Shown piece by piece: positions 1 to 6,781 of a DNA stretch of 64,000 bases (its first letter is position 1; the number at the start of each line of letters is the position of its first letter). Location of the stretch: positions 310,001 to 374,000 of the forward strand of contig NZ_CADIJO010000002.1 of the NCBI RefSeq assembly GCF_902859705.1. Reading direction: 5' to 3'. Source of the stretch: Achromobacter deleyi. Its GTDB lineage: Bacteria > Pseudomonadota > Gammaproteobacteria > Burkholderiales > Burkholderiaceae_B. A model generated the notes under the pieces. That model made no database searches and was not told the DNA's origin. It saw only the letters and a list, made by a program, of their open reading frames with translations. The position numbers and the translations under genes were made by a program.

Positions 1-614
1 TCCTGATGACGTCGATCCAGGCCAACCACTACCGCGAACTGAGCGAGATTGCGCCCACGATTCATTTCGACGTGGACTTCGGCAACAGCGAACACGGCCA
101 CCTGGGCGTCGTGAAAGACCACCTGATGACGCTTGGCAGAATCTTCGGCAAGGAAGACGTGGCGCGCGCCAAGGCCGCCGAGCTGGACGCCAAGGTGGCC
201 GAGGCCCGGCAAGAGATCCAGGGGCGTCCGGAAAAAGCCCTGATCGTGCTGCACAACAACGGCGCCTTCAGTTCCTTTGGCCCCAAGTCGCGCTATGGCT
301 TCGTGTTCGATGCACTGGGCGTCACGCCCGCCAGCAGCGCCGTCGAGGCCGGGCTGCACGGCCAGCCGATCTCCAGCGAATTCATCCAGCAGGCCGACCC
401 CGACATTCTCTATGTCGTGGACCGCACGGCCGTCATGGAACGCCGGCCGGTCCTGACCGCAGACGCCATTGCCAACCCGCTGCTGCGCCAGACCACCGCC
501 TGGAAGACGGGCCGGGTGGTGTTCGTGGATGCCGACGCCTGGTACGTGGCGGGCGCCAGCGTGACGTCCTTGAACCTGGTGATCGACGACGTGATGAAGG
601 GCTATCGGCCGTGA
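1..614 (+). CDS. Siderophore ABC transporter substrate-binding protein, C-terminal part (cut by window edge)
   Basis: The frame is open from the left edge and stops at 614, so only about the last 204 residues are present; the first in-window ATG (position 6) is probably internal. The sequence looks like the C-terminal lobe of the FatB/CeuE class of periplasmic iron-siderophore binding proteins: a long linker helix rich in Ala, Lys and Glu, then an 'ALIVLHNNGAFSSFG' strand and an 'ADPDILYVVDR' segment. By family it would bind a ferric siderophore in the periplasm and deliver it to an inner-membrane permease, whose genes should lie left of the window. A TonB-dependent receptor gene follows 118 bp downstream on the same strand, consistent with one iron-uptake locus. 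The siderophore cannot be read from sequence. Confidence 0.8.
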   Translation, partial: LMTSIQANHYRELSEIAPTIHFDVDFGNSEHGHLGVVKDHLMTLGRIFGKEDVARAKAAELDAKVAEARQEIQGRPEKALIVLHNNGAFSSFGPKSRYGFVFDALGVTPASSAVEAGLHGQPISSEFIQQADPDILYVVDRTAVMERRPVLTADAIANPLLRQTTAWKTGRVVFVDADAWYVAGASVTSLNLVIDDVMKGYRP

Positions 615-665
615 AGGGATGGACGGCCGGGCGGGTTACATATTCGTCGAAAAAAAGATTGAGGG

Positions 666-681
666 TTTCTCATTCTCATTC
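666..681 (+). promoter_or_regulatory. Possible Fur-binding half-array upstream of the receptor gene
   Basis: The bottom strand reads as two adjacent AATGAG-type hexamers (top strand TTTCTCATTCTCATTC), resembling two of the three GATAAT-like hexamers of a Fur box. It lies 52 bp upstream of the receptor start in a locally AT-rich patch. The match to the full 19-bp consensus is poor, so this rests mainly on position and on the iron-uptake context. Confidence 0.35.
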
Positions 682-732
682 GAAAGATAGGGTGAGCAGC
701 AAGCAACTCATCTCTATCCAAAGGAACTGACC

Positions 733-3219
733 ATGGCGCCACGTCGCCCTCGACCCCAAGCCCGCCGCGCCGTCCCGACGCCGGCCTCCCGCGCGTTCGC
801 GTTCGCCCTGAACCCCACCGCCGCCGCGGTCAGGATGGTGTTGCTGGTGGGCGTGGCGCTGGCCACCCTGGCGGTGACGGCGCCCGCCGCACAGGCCCAA
901 GCTGCCCAGCCGGCTGCACCCGCGCGCCAGTCGTTCAACGTGCCGGCCGGCCCGCTGGGCCCGGCGCTCAACGCCTACGCGGCGCAGGCCGGCGTGGAAA
1001 TGACGGTCAGCGCGGGCCTGCTTGCCGGCCGCAGCAGCCAGGGCCTGTACGGCGCCTACAGCGTGGGCGAAGGCTTTGCCGAATTGCTGCGCGGGCAGGG
1101 CCTGCGGGCGGTGCGCGCGGCCAATGGCAGCTACACGCTGGTGCCCGTGGAAACCGGCGCGGACGGCACGACCATACTGCCTGCGGTGACGGTGCAGGGG
1201 TCGGGCGTGGCCGGCCTGCCGGACGTATACGCGGGCGGGCAGGTGGCGGCCGGCGGCCGGGTGGGCATGCTGGGCGCAAAGGACTTCATGGATACGCCGT
1301 TCAGCACCATCGCGTACACCGAGAAATTCATCGAAGACCGGCAGGCCCGCGACATCACCGACGTGATCGCGGCGACCGATCCCACGGTGTTCAGCACCGG
1401 CATGGCCGGCATCATCAGCGAGAACTATTCGATTCGCGGCTTCAACTCGGGCATCAGCGATGTGACGATGAACGGCCTGTTCGGCATTTCGCCGTACTAC
1501 CGCACGTCGCCCGAGATGTTCGAGCGCATCGAGGTGCTCAAGGGCCCGTCCGCGCTGCTGAACGGCATGCCGCCGGGCGGCTCGGTGGGCGGCACGGTGA
1601 ACCTGGTGTCCAAGCGCGCGGGCGATGAGCCGCTGGCGCGCCTGACCACCAGCTACATGTCGGATTCGCAGTTCGGCGGCCATGTCGACGTGGGCCAGCG
1701 CTTTGGCGAGACCAAGCAGTTCGGCATCCGCTTCAACGGCGTCTATCGTGATGGCAACACGGCCATCGACCACCAGCAGAAAAAGACCTCGCTGGCCGCG
1801 CTGGCGCTGGACTGGCGCGCCGAGCGCGCCCGCCTGTCGGCCGACTTCTACAGCAGCGAAGACCGCACCGACGGCCTGAACCGCGGCATCAACCTGGTGC
1901 CGGGCCTGGGCGTGCCCAAGCCGCCCAAGGCCACTACGCTGCTGAACCCCAGCTGGGCCTTCTACGACACCCGCGACACGGGCGTGATGGTGCGCGGCGA
2001 GGTCGATGTGAACGATCAGCTGACGGCGTACGCCGCCGTCGGCACCAGCCAGACCCGCTACAAGTCGACCGGCGCCTACCTGATCCAGGTGTTCAACGAG
2101 GCCGGCGACTACCGCACCAACCTGGCCGACCTGGGCTTTGACGTGGAACGTTCGTCCGCCGAGATCGGCGTGCGCGGCAACTTCAAGACGGGCGCGGTGG
2201 GCCATACGTGGTCGATGAACGCCACCCACTACAACCATACGGACGAGCAGTACGGCCGCCGCAACGTGCTGTCGCAGAACTGGGTCACCAACCTGTACGA
2301 CCCTCAGTGGGGCCCGGCCACCCGCTTCGACGCGCCCAAGATATCCAAGGCCAAGCTGCGCCTGGTCAGCTACGGCATCGCCGACACGCTGTCGTTCGCG
2401 CAGGACCGCATCCAGCTGACGCTGGGCCTGCGCCGCCAGGAAGTGATCAGCGACACCTATAGCGTGGCGACCGGCGAGCGCACCGCGCGCTACGACGCCG
2501 CCGCCAACACGCCCGCGGCCGCGCTGCTGCTCAAGGTCACCGAGCACATCTCGGTGTACGGCAACTACATCGAAGGCCTGAGCCAGGGCGCCACGGCGCC
2601 GGTCACTGCCGCCAATGCCGGCGCGGTGTTTCCGCCATACAAGTCCAAGCAGAAGGAAGTGGGCGTGAAGTTCGACCTGGGCGACTTCGCGCACACCATC
2701 AGCCTGTACGAGATCACCCGGCCCAGCAGCTACACCGATCCGGTCACCAACATGTTTTCGTTCGGTGGACGCCAGCGCAACCAGGGCGTCGAGTGGGGCT
2801 TCTTCGGCTCGCCGCTGGACGGCGTGCGCCTGATGGGCGGTATCGCCTACGTGGACCCCAAGATGACCAAGACGGCGGGCGGCGTGAACCAGGGCAAGAT
2901 GGCCCCGGGCGTGCCCAAGCTGCAGGGCAAGCTGGGCGTGGAATGGGACGTGCCGGTGGTGCACGGCCTGACGCTGACGGCCAACGCCACCACCGCGTCC
3001 AAGCAGTACGTCAATGCCGACAACTCGCTGTCGGTGCCGGGCCGCACGATCTACGACGTGGGCGCGCGCTATGCGACGTCGGTCGCCAGCCACCCGGTGG
3101 TGCTGCGCGCAGCCATCAACAACGTCACCAACAAGTCGTACTGGGCGACGCCGCAATGGACCAGCCTGGGCCTGGGCGCGCCGCGCACCTTCATGCTGTC
3201 GGCCACGGTCGACTTCTGA
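733..3219 (+). CDS. TonB-dependent siderophore receptor with N-terminal STN signalling domain
   Basis: An outer-membrane ferric-siderophore receptor of 828 aa. A long basic N-terminus precedes a hydrophobic signal core (about 36-55). Residues 66-136 form a secretin/TonB short N-terminal (STN) domain starting 'QSFNVPAGPLGPALNAYA', followed by a TonB-box-like stretch (about 150-156), a plug domain from about 185 with the 'EVLKGPSALLNG' motif, and a beta-barrel ending in a terminal Phe. The ATG at 733 has an AAGGA ribosome site 7 bp upstream. STN-bearing receptors of the FecA/FpvA type signal through an anti-sigma factor, but no sigma/anti-sigma pair is visible here. A strong terminator follows. 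The ligand is unknown; the preceding binding protein suggests the same siderophore. Confidence 0.93.
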   Translation: MAPRRPRPQARRAVPTPASRAFAFALNPTAAAVRMVLLVGVALATLAVTAPAAQAQAAQPAAPARQSFNVPAGPLGPALNAYAAQAGVEMTVSAGLLAGRSSQGLYGAYSVGEGFAELLRGQGLRAVRAANGSYTLVPVETGADGTTILPAVTVQGSGVAGLPDVYAGGQVAAGGRVGMLGAKDFMDTPFSTIAYTEKFIEDRQARDITDVIAATDPTVFSTGMAGIISENYSIRGFNSGISDVTMNGLFGISPYYRTSPEMFERIEVLKGPSALLNGMPPGGSVGGTVNLVSKRAGDEPLARLTTSYMSDSQFGGHVDVGQRFGETKQFGIRFNGVYRDGNTAIDHQQKKTSLAALALDWRAERARLSADFYSSEDRTDGLNRGINLVPGLGVPKPPKATTLLNPSWAFYDTRDTGVMVRGEVDVNDQLTAYAAVGTSQTRYKSTGAYLIQVFNEAGDYRTNLADLGFDVERSSAEIGVRGNFKTGAVGHTWSMNATHYNHTDEQYGRRNVLSQNWVTNLYDPQWGPATRFDAPKISKAKLRLVSYGIADTLSFAQDRIQLTLGLRRQEVISDTYSVATGERTARYDAAANTPAAALLLKVTEHISVYGNYIEGLSQGATAPVTAANAGAVFPPYKSKQKEVGVKFDLGDFAHTISLYEITRPSSYTDPVTNMFSFGGRQRNQGVEWGFFGSPLDGVRLMGGIAYVDPKMTKTAGGVNQGKMAPGVPKLQGKLGVEWDVPVVHGLTLTANATTASKQYVNADNSLSVPGRTIYDVGARYATSVASHPVVLRAAINNVTNKSYWATPQWTSLGLGAPRTFMLSATVDF

Positions 3220-3288
3220 TCGACGCCGGGCGTGGGACGGCGGCTGGCCGTGCCGCCGCCCGAACGTCTGGCCGAAGGGCCGCCCACC

Positions 3289-3330
3289 CCGCAATTCCCT
3301 GGCGACGACCCGGGAATTGCGGTTTTTTTT
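3289..3330 (+). terminator. Rho-independent terminator after the receptor gene
   Basis: A perfect 11-bp stem (3289-3299 with 3312-3322), 12-nt loop, followed by eight T residues (3323-3330). It separates the receptor transcript from dmeR. Confidence 0.92.
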
Positions 3331-3340
3331 GGGTCTCAGT

Positions 3341-3363
3341 AATATAGTCCCCCATACTATATT
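3341..3363 (+). promoter_or_regulatory. CsoR/RcnR-family operator upstream of dmeR
   Basis: AATATAGT and ACTATATT form perfect 8-bp inverted arms around a CCCCCAT core. An AT-rich inverted repeat around a G/C tract is the characteristic site of RcnR/FrmR-type tetrameric repressors (established for that family). It ends 13 bp before the dmeR start and overlaps the likely -10 region, so it probably mediates metal-relieved autorepression of dmeR-dmeF. Confidence 0.8.
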
Positions 3364-3376
3364 GAACAGGTAGACC

Positions 3377-3649
3377 ATGGCACACACCATCCGCCAGAAG
3401 GAAAAGCTGATTGCGCGCGTGCGCCGCATCCGGGGCCAGCTGGACGGCCTGGAGCGGGCGCTGGAGGCCGAAACGGCCTGCGGCGAAGTCCTGCGCCAAT
3501 TGGCTTCCGCCCGCGGCGCGCTCAGCGGCCTGACGGCCGAAGTCATGCAGGGGCACCTGGACGAGCACGTCGTCCATGCGGCCACCGAGGCAGAGCGCGA
3601 GCAGGGCGCCGCGGAAATGATGGACGTGATCCGGGCCTACATGAAATAG
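3377..3649 (+). CDS. dmeR: Metal-sensing repressor, RcnR/CsoR family (DmeR-like)
   Basis: A 90-aa all-helical regulator of the CsoR/RcnR family. The metal fingerprint can be read directly: His3, Cys35, His60 and His64, the residues RcnR uses for Ni(II)/Co(II). FrmR-type formaldehyde sensors share Cys35 and His60 but not the whole set, so metal sensing is favoured. Family members bind G/C-tract operators as apo-tetramers and release on metal binding; such an operator lies just upstream. The next gene (83 bp downstream) is a His-rich cation-diffusion exporter, the classic dmeR-dmeF arrangement. Cobalt/nickel specificity is inferred from the fingerprint. Confidence 0.88.
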   Translation: MAHTIRQKEKLIARVRRIRGQLDGLERALEAETACGEVLRQLASARGALSGLTAEVMQGHLDEHVVHAATEAEREQGAAEMMDVIRAYMK

Positions 3650-3732
3650 CGGCTGCCGCTGACCTGGCAGCCGTCCCCACGCGCGCCGTGCCCGCTTTCA
3701 ATGCGGTGCGGCGCGGACACCAGGAGCCTCCC

Positions 3733-4785
3733 ATGCATCCCACCCCCACACACGAACACCTGTTCCTGGGCCAGGACCACCAACGCAACGAACGCCGGGT
3801 GTGGTTCGTGATCGCGCTGACGGCCGCCATGATGGCCGTCGAAATCATCGCCGGTAATCTCTACGGCTCGATGGCGCTGGTCGCCGACGGCTGGCACATG
3901 TCCACGCATGCGGGGGCGATGCTCATCACCGCGCTGGCCTACGGCTATGCGCGCAGGCAGGCCCGGAACCCGCGCTTTACGTTCGGCACCGGCAAGCTGG
4001 GCGACCTGGCAGGGTTTGCCAGCGCCGTGGTGCTGGCGCTGATCGCGCTGTTCATCGGCTGGGAAAGCGTGGTGCGGCTGGCCAATCCGGTGGATATCGA
4101 CTTTGACCAGGCCATTGCCGTGGCGGCCGCCGGGCTGGCGGTGAACCTGGTGTCGGCGTGGCTGCTGCGCGGGTCGCACGGGGCGCATCACGGGCATGGA
4201 CATGGGCATGCCCATGCGCGGTCGCAGGCGCACTCGCATGATCACGGGCACGCTCATGACGACAAGCACGTCCATGCTCACGAGGACAACCACGCTCATG
4301 CCGATGCGCACGTCCACGACGAACACCACGCCCACGGCCACGCAGACACTCACGCCAAATCCGGCCACGACAACAACTTCCGCGCCGCCTACGTCCACGT
4401 GCTGGCCGACGCGCTGACCTCGGTGCTCGCCATCGGCGCGCTGCTGGCCGGGCGCAGCTACGGCTGGCAATGGGCCGACCCGGCGATGGGCGTGGTCGGC
4501 GCCGTGGTGATCGCGCGCTGGTCGTGGTCGTTGATCCGCGACGCGGGCAATGTGCTGCTGGATGCGCCGGCCGAAGGCGGTGAAATTCGCCGGCAGATCG
4601 GCCAGGCGTTACAGGCGGGCGACTGCCAGATCGCCGACCTGCATGTGTGGCAGGTCGGGCCGGGGCATTTCGCGGCGATCGTGTCGCTGGCGGCGCGCCA
4701 GCCCCGCGACAGCGCGTACTACAAGGCGCGGCTGGCGCACATCACCGGCTTGTCGCACCTGACGGTCGAAACCCAGGCGGTCTGA
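3733..4785 (+). CDS. dmeF: Cation diffusion facilitator, Co/Ni exporter (DmeF-like)
   Basis: An inner-membrane cation/proton antiporter of 350 aa. The ATG at 3733 is preferred over the in-frame one at 3688 because a CAGGAG site precedes it and DmeF proteins start 'MHPTPTHEHLF'. Transmembrane metal-site motifs are visible: 'VADGWHMSTHAG' in TM2 and 'HVLADALTSVLAIG' in TM5. Between TM4 and TM5 is a very long cytosolic loop (about residues 152-216) with about 25 histidines in some 70 residues, in HxH and HxHxH patterns. A small C-terminal ferredoxin-like domain follows. Cotranscription with dmeR is likely. DmeF mainly exports cobalt, with some nickel; ZitB-like zinc export is the alternative. 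Confidence 0.88.
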   Translation: MHPTPTHEHLFLGQDHQRNERRVWFVIALTAAMMAVEIIAGNLYGSMALVADGWHMSTHAGAMLITALAYGYARRQARNPRFTFGTGKLGDLAGFASAVVLALIALFIGWESVVRLANPVDIDFDQAIAVAAAGLAVNLVSAWLLRGSHGAHHGHGHGHAHARSQAHSHDHGHAHDDKHVHAHEDNHAHADAHVHDEHHAHGHADTHAKSGHDNNFRAAYVHVLADALTSVLAIGALLAGRSYGWQWADPAMGVVGAVVIARWSWSLIRDAGNVLLDAPAEGGEIRRQIGQALQAGDCQIADLHVWQVGPGHFAAIVSLAARQPRDSAYYKARLAHITGLSHLTVETQAV

Positions 4786-4801
4786 CGCGAACCCCCAGAC
4801 C

Positions 4802-5956
4802 CTACTCGCAGGCCTGGGCGTCGCGCCGTGATGGGTCGATGCACGCCTGCCAGGTCTTGTCACCGAGCGCGGTGACCGGCAGGAAGCGGGTCATGTCATG
4901 CACATACAGGAACACCCGGCCGGGCGTTTCGCGCAGCGCCTGGTGAAAGGGGGCAATCTGTTCGGGAGTCAGCACGACCTGGCCCTGCGCGTTGCTGCGG
5001 CCTTGCATCAGCACGGTCTGCACGGCGGGGTCCCAGGAGGGCAAGGCGTCGTCGTCGAGCGTGTCGGCCGGCACGCGTACCACGCGCCAAGGCTCGTCGG
5101 GAATCTCGGTGGTGACGATCGGCGAGGCGCCTGCCGGCACCACCAGCACGCGGTCTGCCTTCGAGGGCGGCACGGCGTAGGTGAGCAGGGCATCGGGCCG
5201 GTCGGGATCAGGACGCGAGCGGTACACGGCGCGCAGGGTGCCATCCGCATTCAGGTCGCGCACCACTGCGCCCGCCGTGCCCGCGCGCAGATCGATGGTG
5301 CGCAGCAATTGGCCAGCTTCGCTGCGCACGAAATAGACGGGGCGCGTGGGCGTGGCATCGCACTGGTCGGCGTACACGGCGCGGATGGCGCCGTGCGCGT
5401 CGCGGGCCACGCAGGCCTGGCGCACCAGGTGGTGGCCCGGCGAGAATTCGGCGTAGGCGGACAGGCGCCCCTGGGCATCGTAGGCCAGCCGGTAGCCGCC
5501 GGCATCCAGCAGACGGCCGCGCACGATCTCGTTGCGGTCGATGCGGCACAGGCGGCCATCGGCGTCGCGTTGCAGCACGGCGGTCGCCGGCTGCCCGGCG
5601 GCGCTGGTGTAGACGCGCCAGTCCACGTCTTCGGTCCAGAAGCGCGGGGTGGGGTCGCCGTCGTTGGCGACCGAGATCAGTTCGGCCCGAGCCGGCACGC
5701 GTTCCCCGCGCAGGCCCAGCAGGATGCCTTCGCCGTCCAGGAGCAACGCCAGGGGCTGGGCGCGCAGGCCTTCGGCGGTGGGGTCAGTGTTGAACGGCGC
5801 GGTGAGGGGCGGGCAGGCGGCCCGGCTCAGTGTCGGCGCCAGCGCCAGCAACGCGGCAGTCAGCGCCAGGGCCATCTTGTGCCCGGTGGCGAGAGGCCGC
5901 GATGCGGGCGTGGCGGGCAGGCTTGCGCAGCGTGGGTCGAACATCGGATCAGCCAT
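4802..5956 (-). CDS. Secreted protein of unknown function
   Basis: Not recognised. The frame extends to 6076, but the ATG at 5956 gives the usual layout: a short charged region, a hydrophobic segment 'MALALTAALLALAPTLSRA', then Cys, consistent with a Sec signal peptide and a periplasmic or envelope location. The mature part (about 340 aa) is rich in short beta-strand-like segments and has an even number of cysteines. 'YDAQGRLSAYAEF' and 'LNADGTLRAVYRS' resemble YD/RHS-type repeats, but this is too weak to name a domain. The start overlaps the stop of the upstream secreted gene by 8 bp, so the two are probably translationally coupled and may act together. ATG 5944 is an alternative start. Confidence 0.65.
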   Translation of the reverse strand: MADPMFDPRCASLPATPASRPLATGHKMALALTAALLALAPTLSRAACPPLTAPFNTDPTAEGLRAQPLALLLDGEGILLGLRGERVPARAELISVANDGDPTPRFWTEDVDWRVYTSAAGQPATAVLQRDADGRLCRIDRNEIVRGRLLDAGGYRLAYDAQGRLSAYAEFSPGHHLVRQACVARDAHGAIRAVYADQCDATPTRPVYFVRSEAGQLLRTIDLRAGTAGAVVRDLNADGTLRAVYRSRPDPDRPDALLTYAVPPSKADRVLVVPAGASPIVTTEIPDEPWRVVRVPADTLDDDALPSWDPAVQTVLMQGRSNAQGQVVLTPEQIAPFHQALRETPGRVFLYVHDMTRFLPVTALGDKTWQACIDPSRRDAQACE

Positions 5957-6593
5957 GTTGCGCGTTATCCAGAAAACGCACCACGCCCCAGAATTCGCGG
6001 GTAATGGCGCCCAGCCGCAATCGTGGCCCGTCTTCGAATACCAGGAACGGATAGGCATCGCGTTCCAGCGTGCCATCCGGTGGCAGGTGATAGGGCTTGA
6101 AGCTGTCAGGGTCGTTGAAATGTCTTTCCAGCCTGCCGCCGCCGTCGATGTGCAGATACCAGGCGCGCAGCGTCAGCGGCGGCTTGCCGGGGGGCGTGTC
6201 GGTGTAGGGACCGCCATCGCCGGCCACCACCGCCTGACGCAGGACGCCCACGGTCAGGCGCGCGGCGCCCTGGAAGGCGATGCCGCCCGACACCGAGCCT
6301 CTCGGCTGCGCGGCCAGCTGCCGCACGAAGGCCACGGCGCGTGATGACGGCACCACGGTATTGGCGAACAGGCGTTCGATATCCGAATCGCTGGGGGCGC
6401 GCACCGCGGCCAGCTGGGTCAGGTCGTTTTCGAAGTCCTTGACCCACTGCTGGTAGCGCTGGGTCGCGGCCACGTGGTCAAAGGCATGCGCCGCGGGCGC
6501 CAGGGCCAGGCTGCACAGCAGGATGGTCATGCACTGCACCATTCTCAGGTGACGTCGCCAGGGCCAGCTGAACGCGGGAAATGCCAGGTGCAT
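5949..6593 (-). CDS. Secreted protein of unknown function, first gene of a two-gene unit
   Basis: A 214-aa protein from the ATG at 6593, which has a well-placed GGAGA site; the longer frame to 6674 lacks one. The N-terminus (basic residues, then 'MTILLCSLALAPAAHAF') is a convincing Sec signal peptide. The mature region carries no motif I can assign. It is hydrophilic at the start with a coiled 'QRYQQWVKDFENDLTQL' segment and beta-rich later. It overlaps the following secreted gene by 8 bp and is divergent from the autotransporter gene at 6782, with 188 bp between the starts. Co-function with the downstream gene is inferred from the overlap. Confidence 0.65.
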   Translation of the reverse strand: MHLAFPAFSWPWRRHLRMVQCMTILLCSLALAPAAHAFDHVAATQRYQQWVKDFENDLTQLAAVRAPSDSDIERLFANTVVPSSRAVAFVRQLAAQPRGSVSGGIAFQGAARLTVGVLRQAVVAGDGGPYTDTPPGKPPLTLRAWYLHIDGGGRLERHFNDPDSFKPYHLPPDGTLERDAYPFLVFEDGPRLRLGAITREFWGVVRFLDNAQHG

Positions 6594-6781
6594 GCCAAGG
6601 TCTCCGAAAAAAAAGGGGCTGCCGCATTGGCTACCGCCGCACTGAACTTCGCACGGCGAGGGCTGGCGGCGCATCGTGCAGATTATGCCCTTGGCCCGTG
6701 CCTGACGAAAATGATCGTCGGATGGAACTCTTTCGGCCGTGATGTTACTGATCGGGATCGCCGATGTGCTGGAGTTCCGTC

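Noticed and set aside
676-3585. 969-codon open frame antisense to the TonB receptor
   Set aside because: Composition is Arg/His/Ala-rich low-complexity typical of antisense frames in high-GC DNA; the sense frame is a clear receptor.
4196-4417. Short Met/Thr/Arg-rich frame within the His-rich part of dmeF
   Set aside because: Frame-shifted reading of the CAC/CAT repeats encoding the histidine loop.
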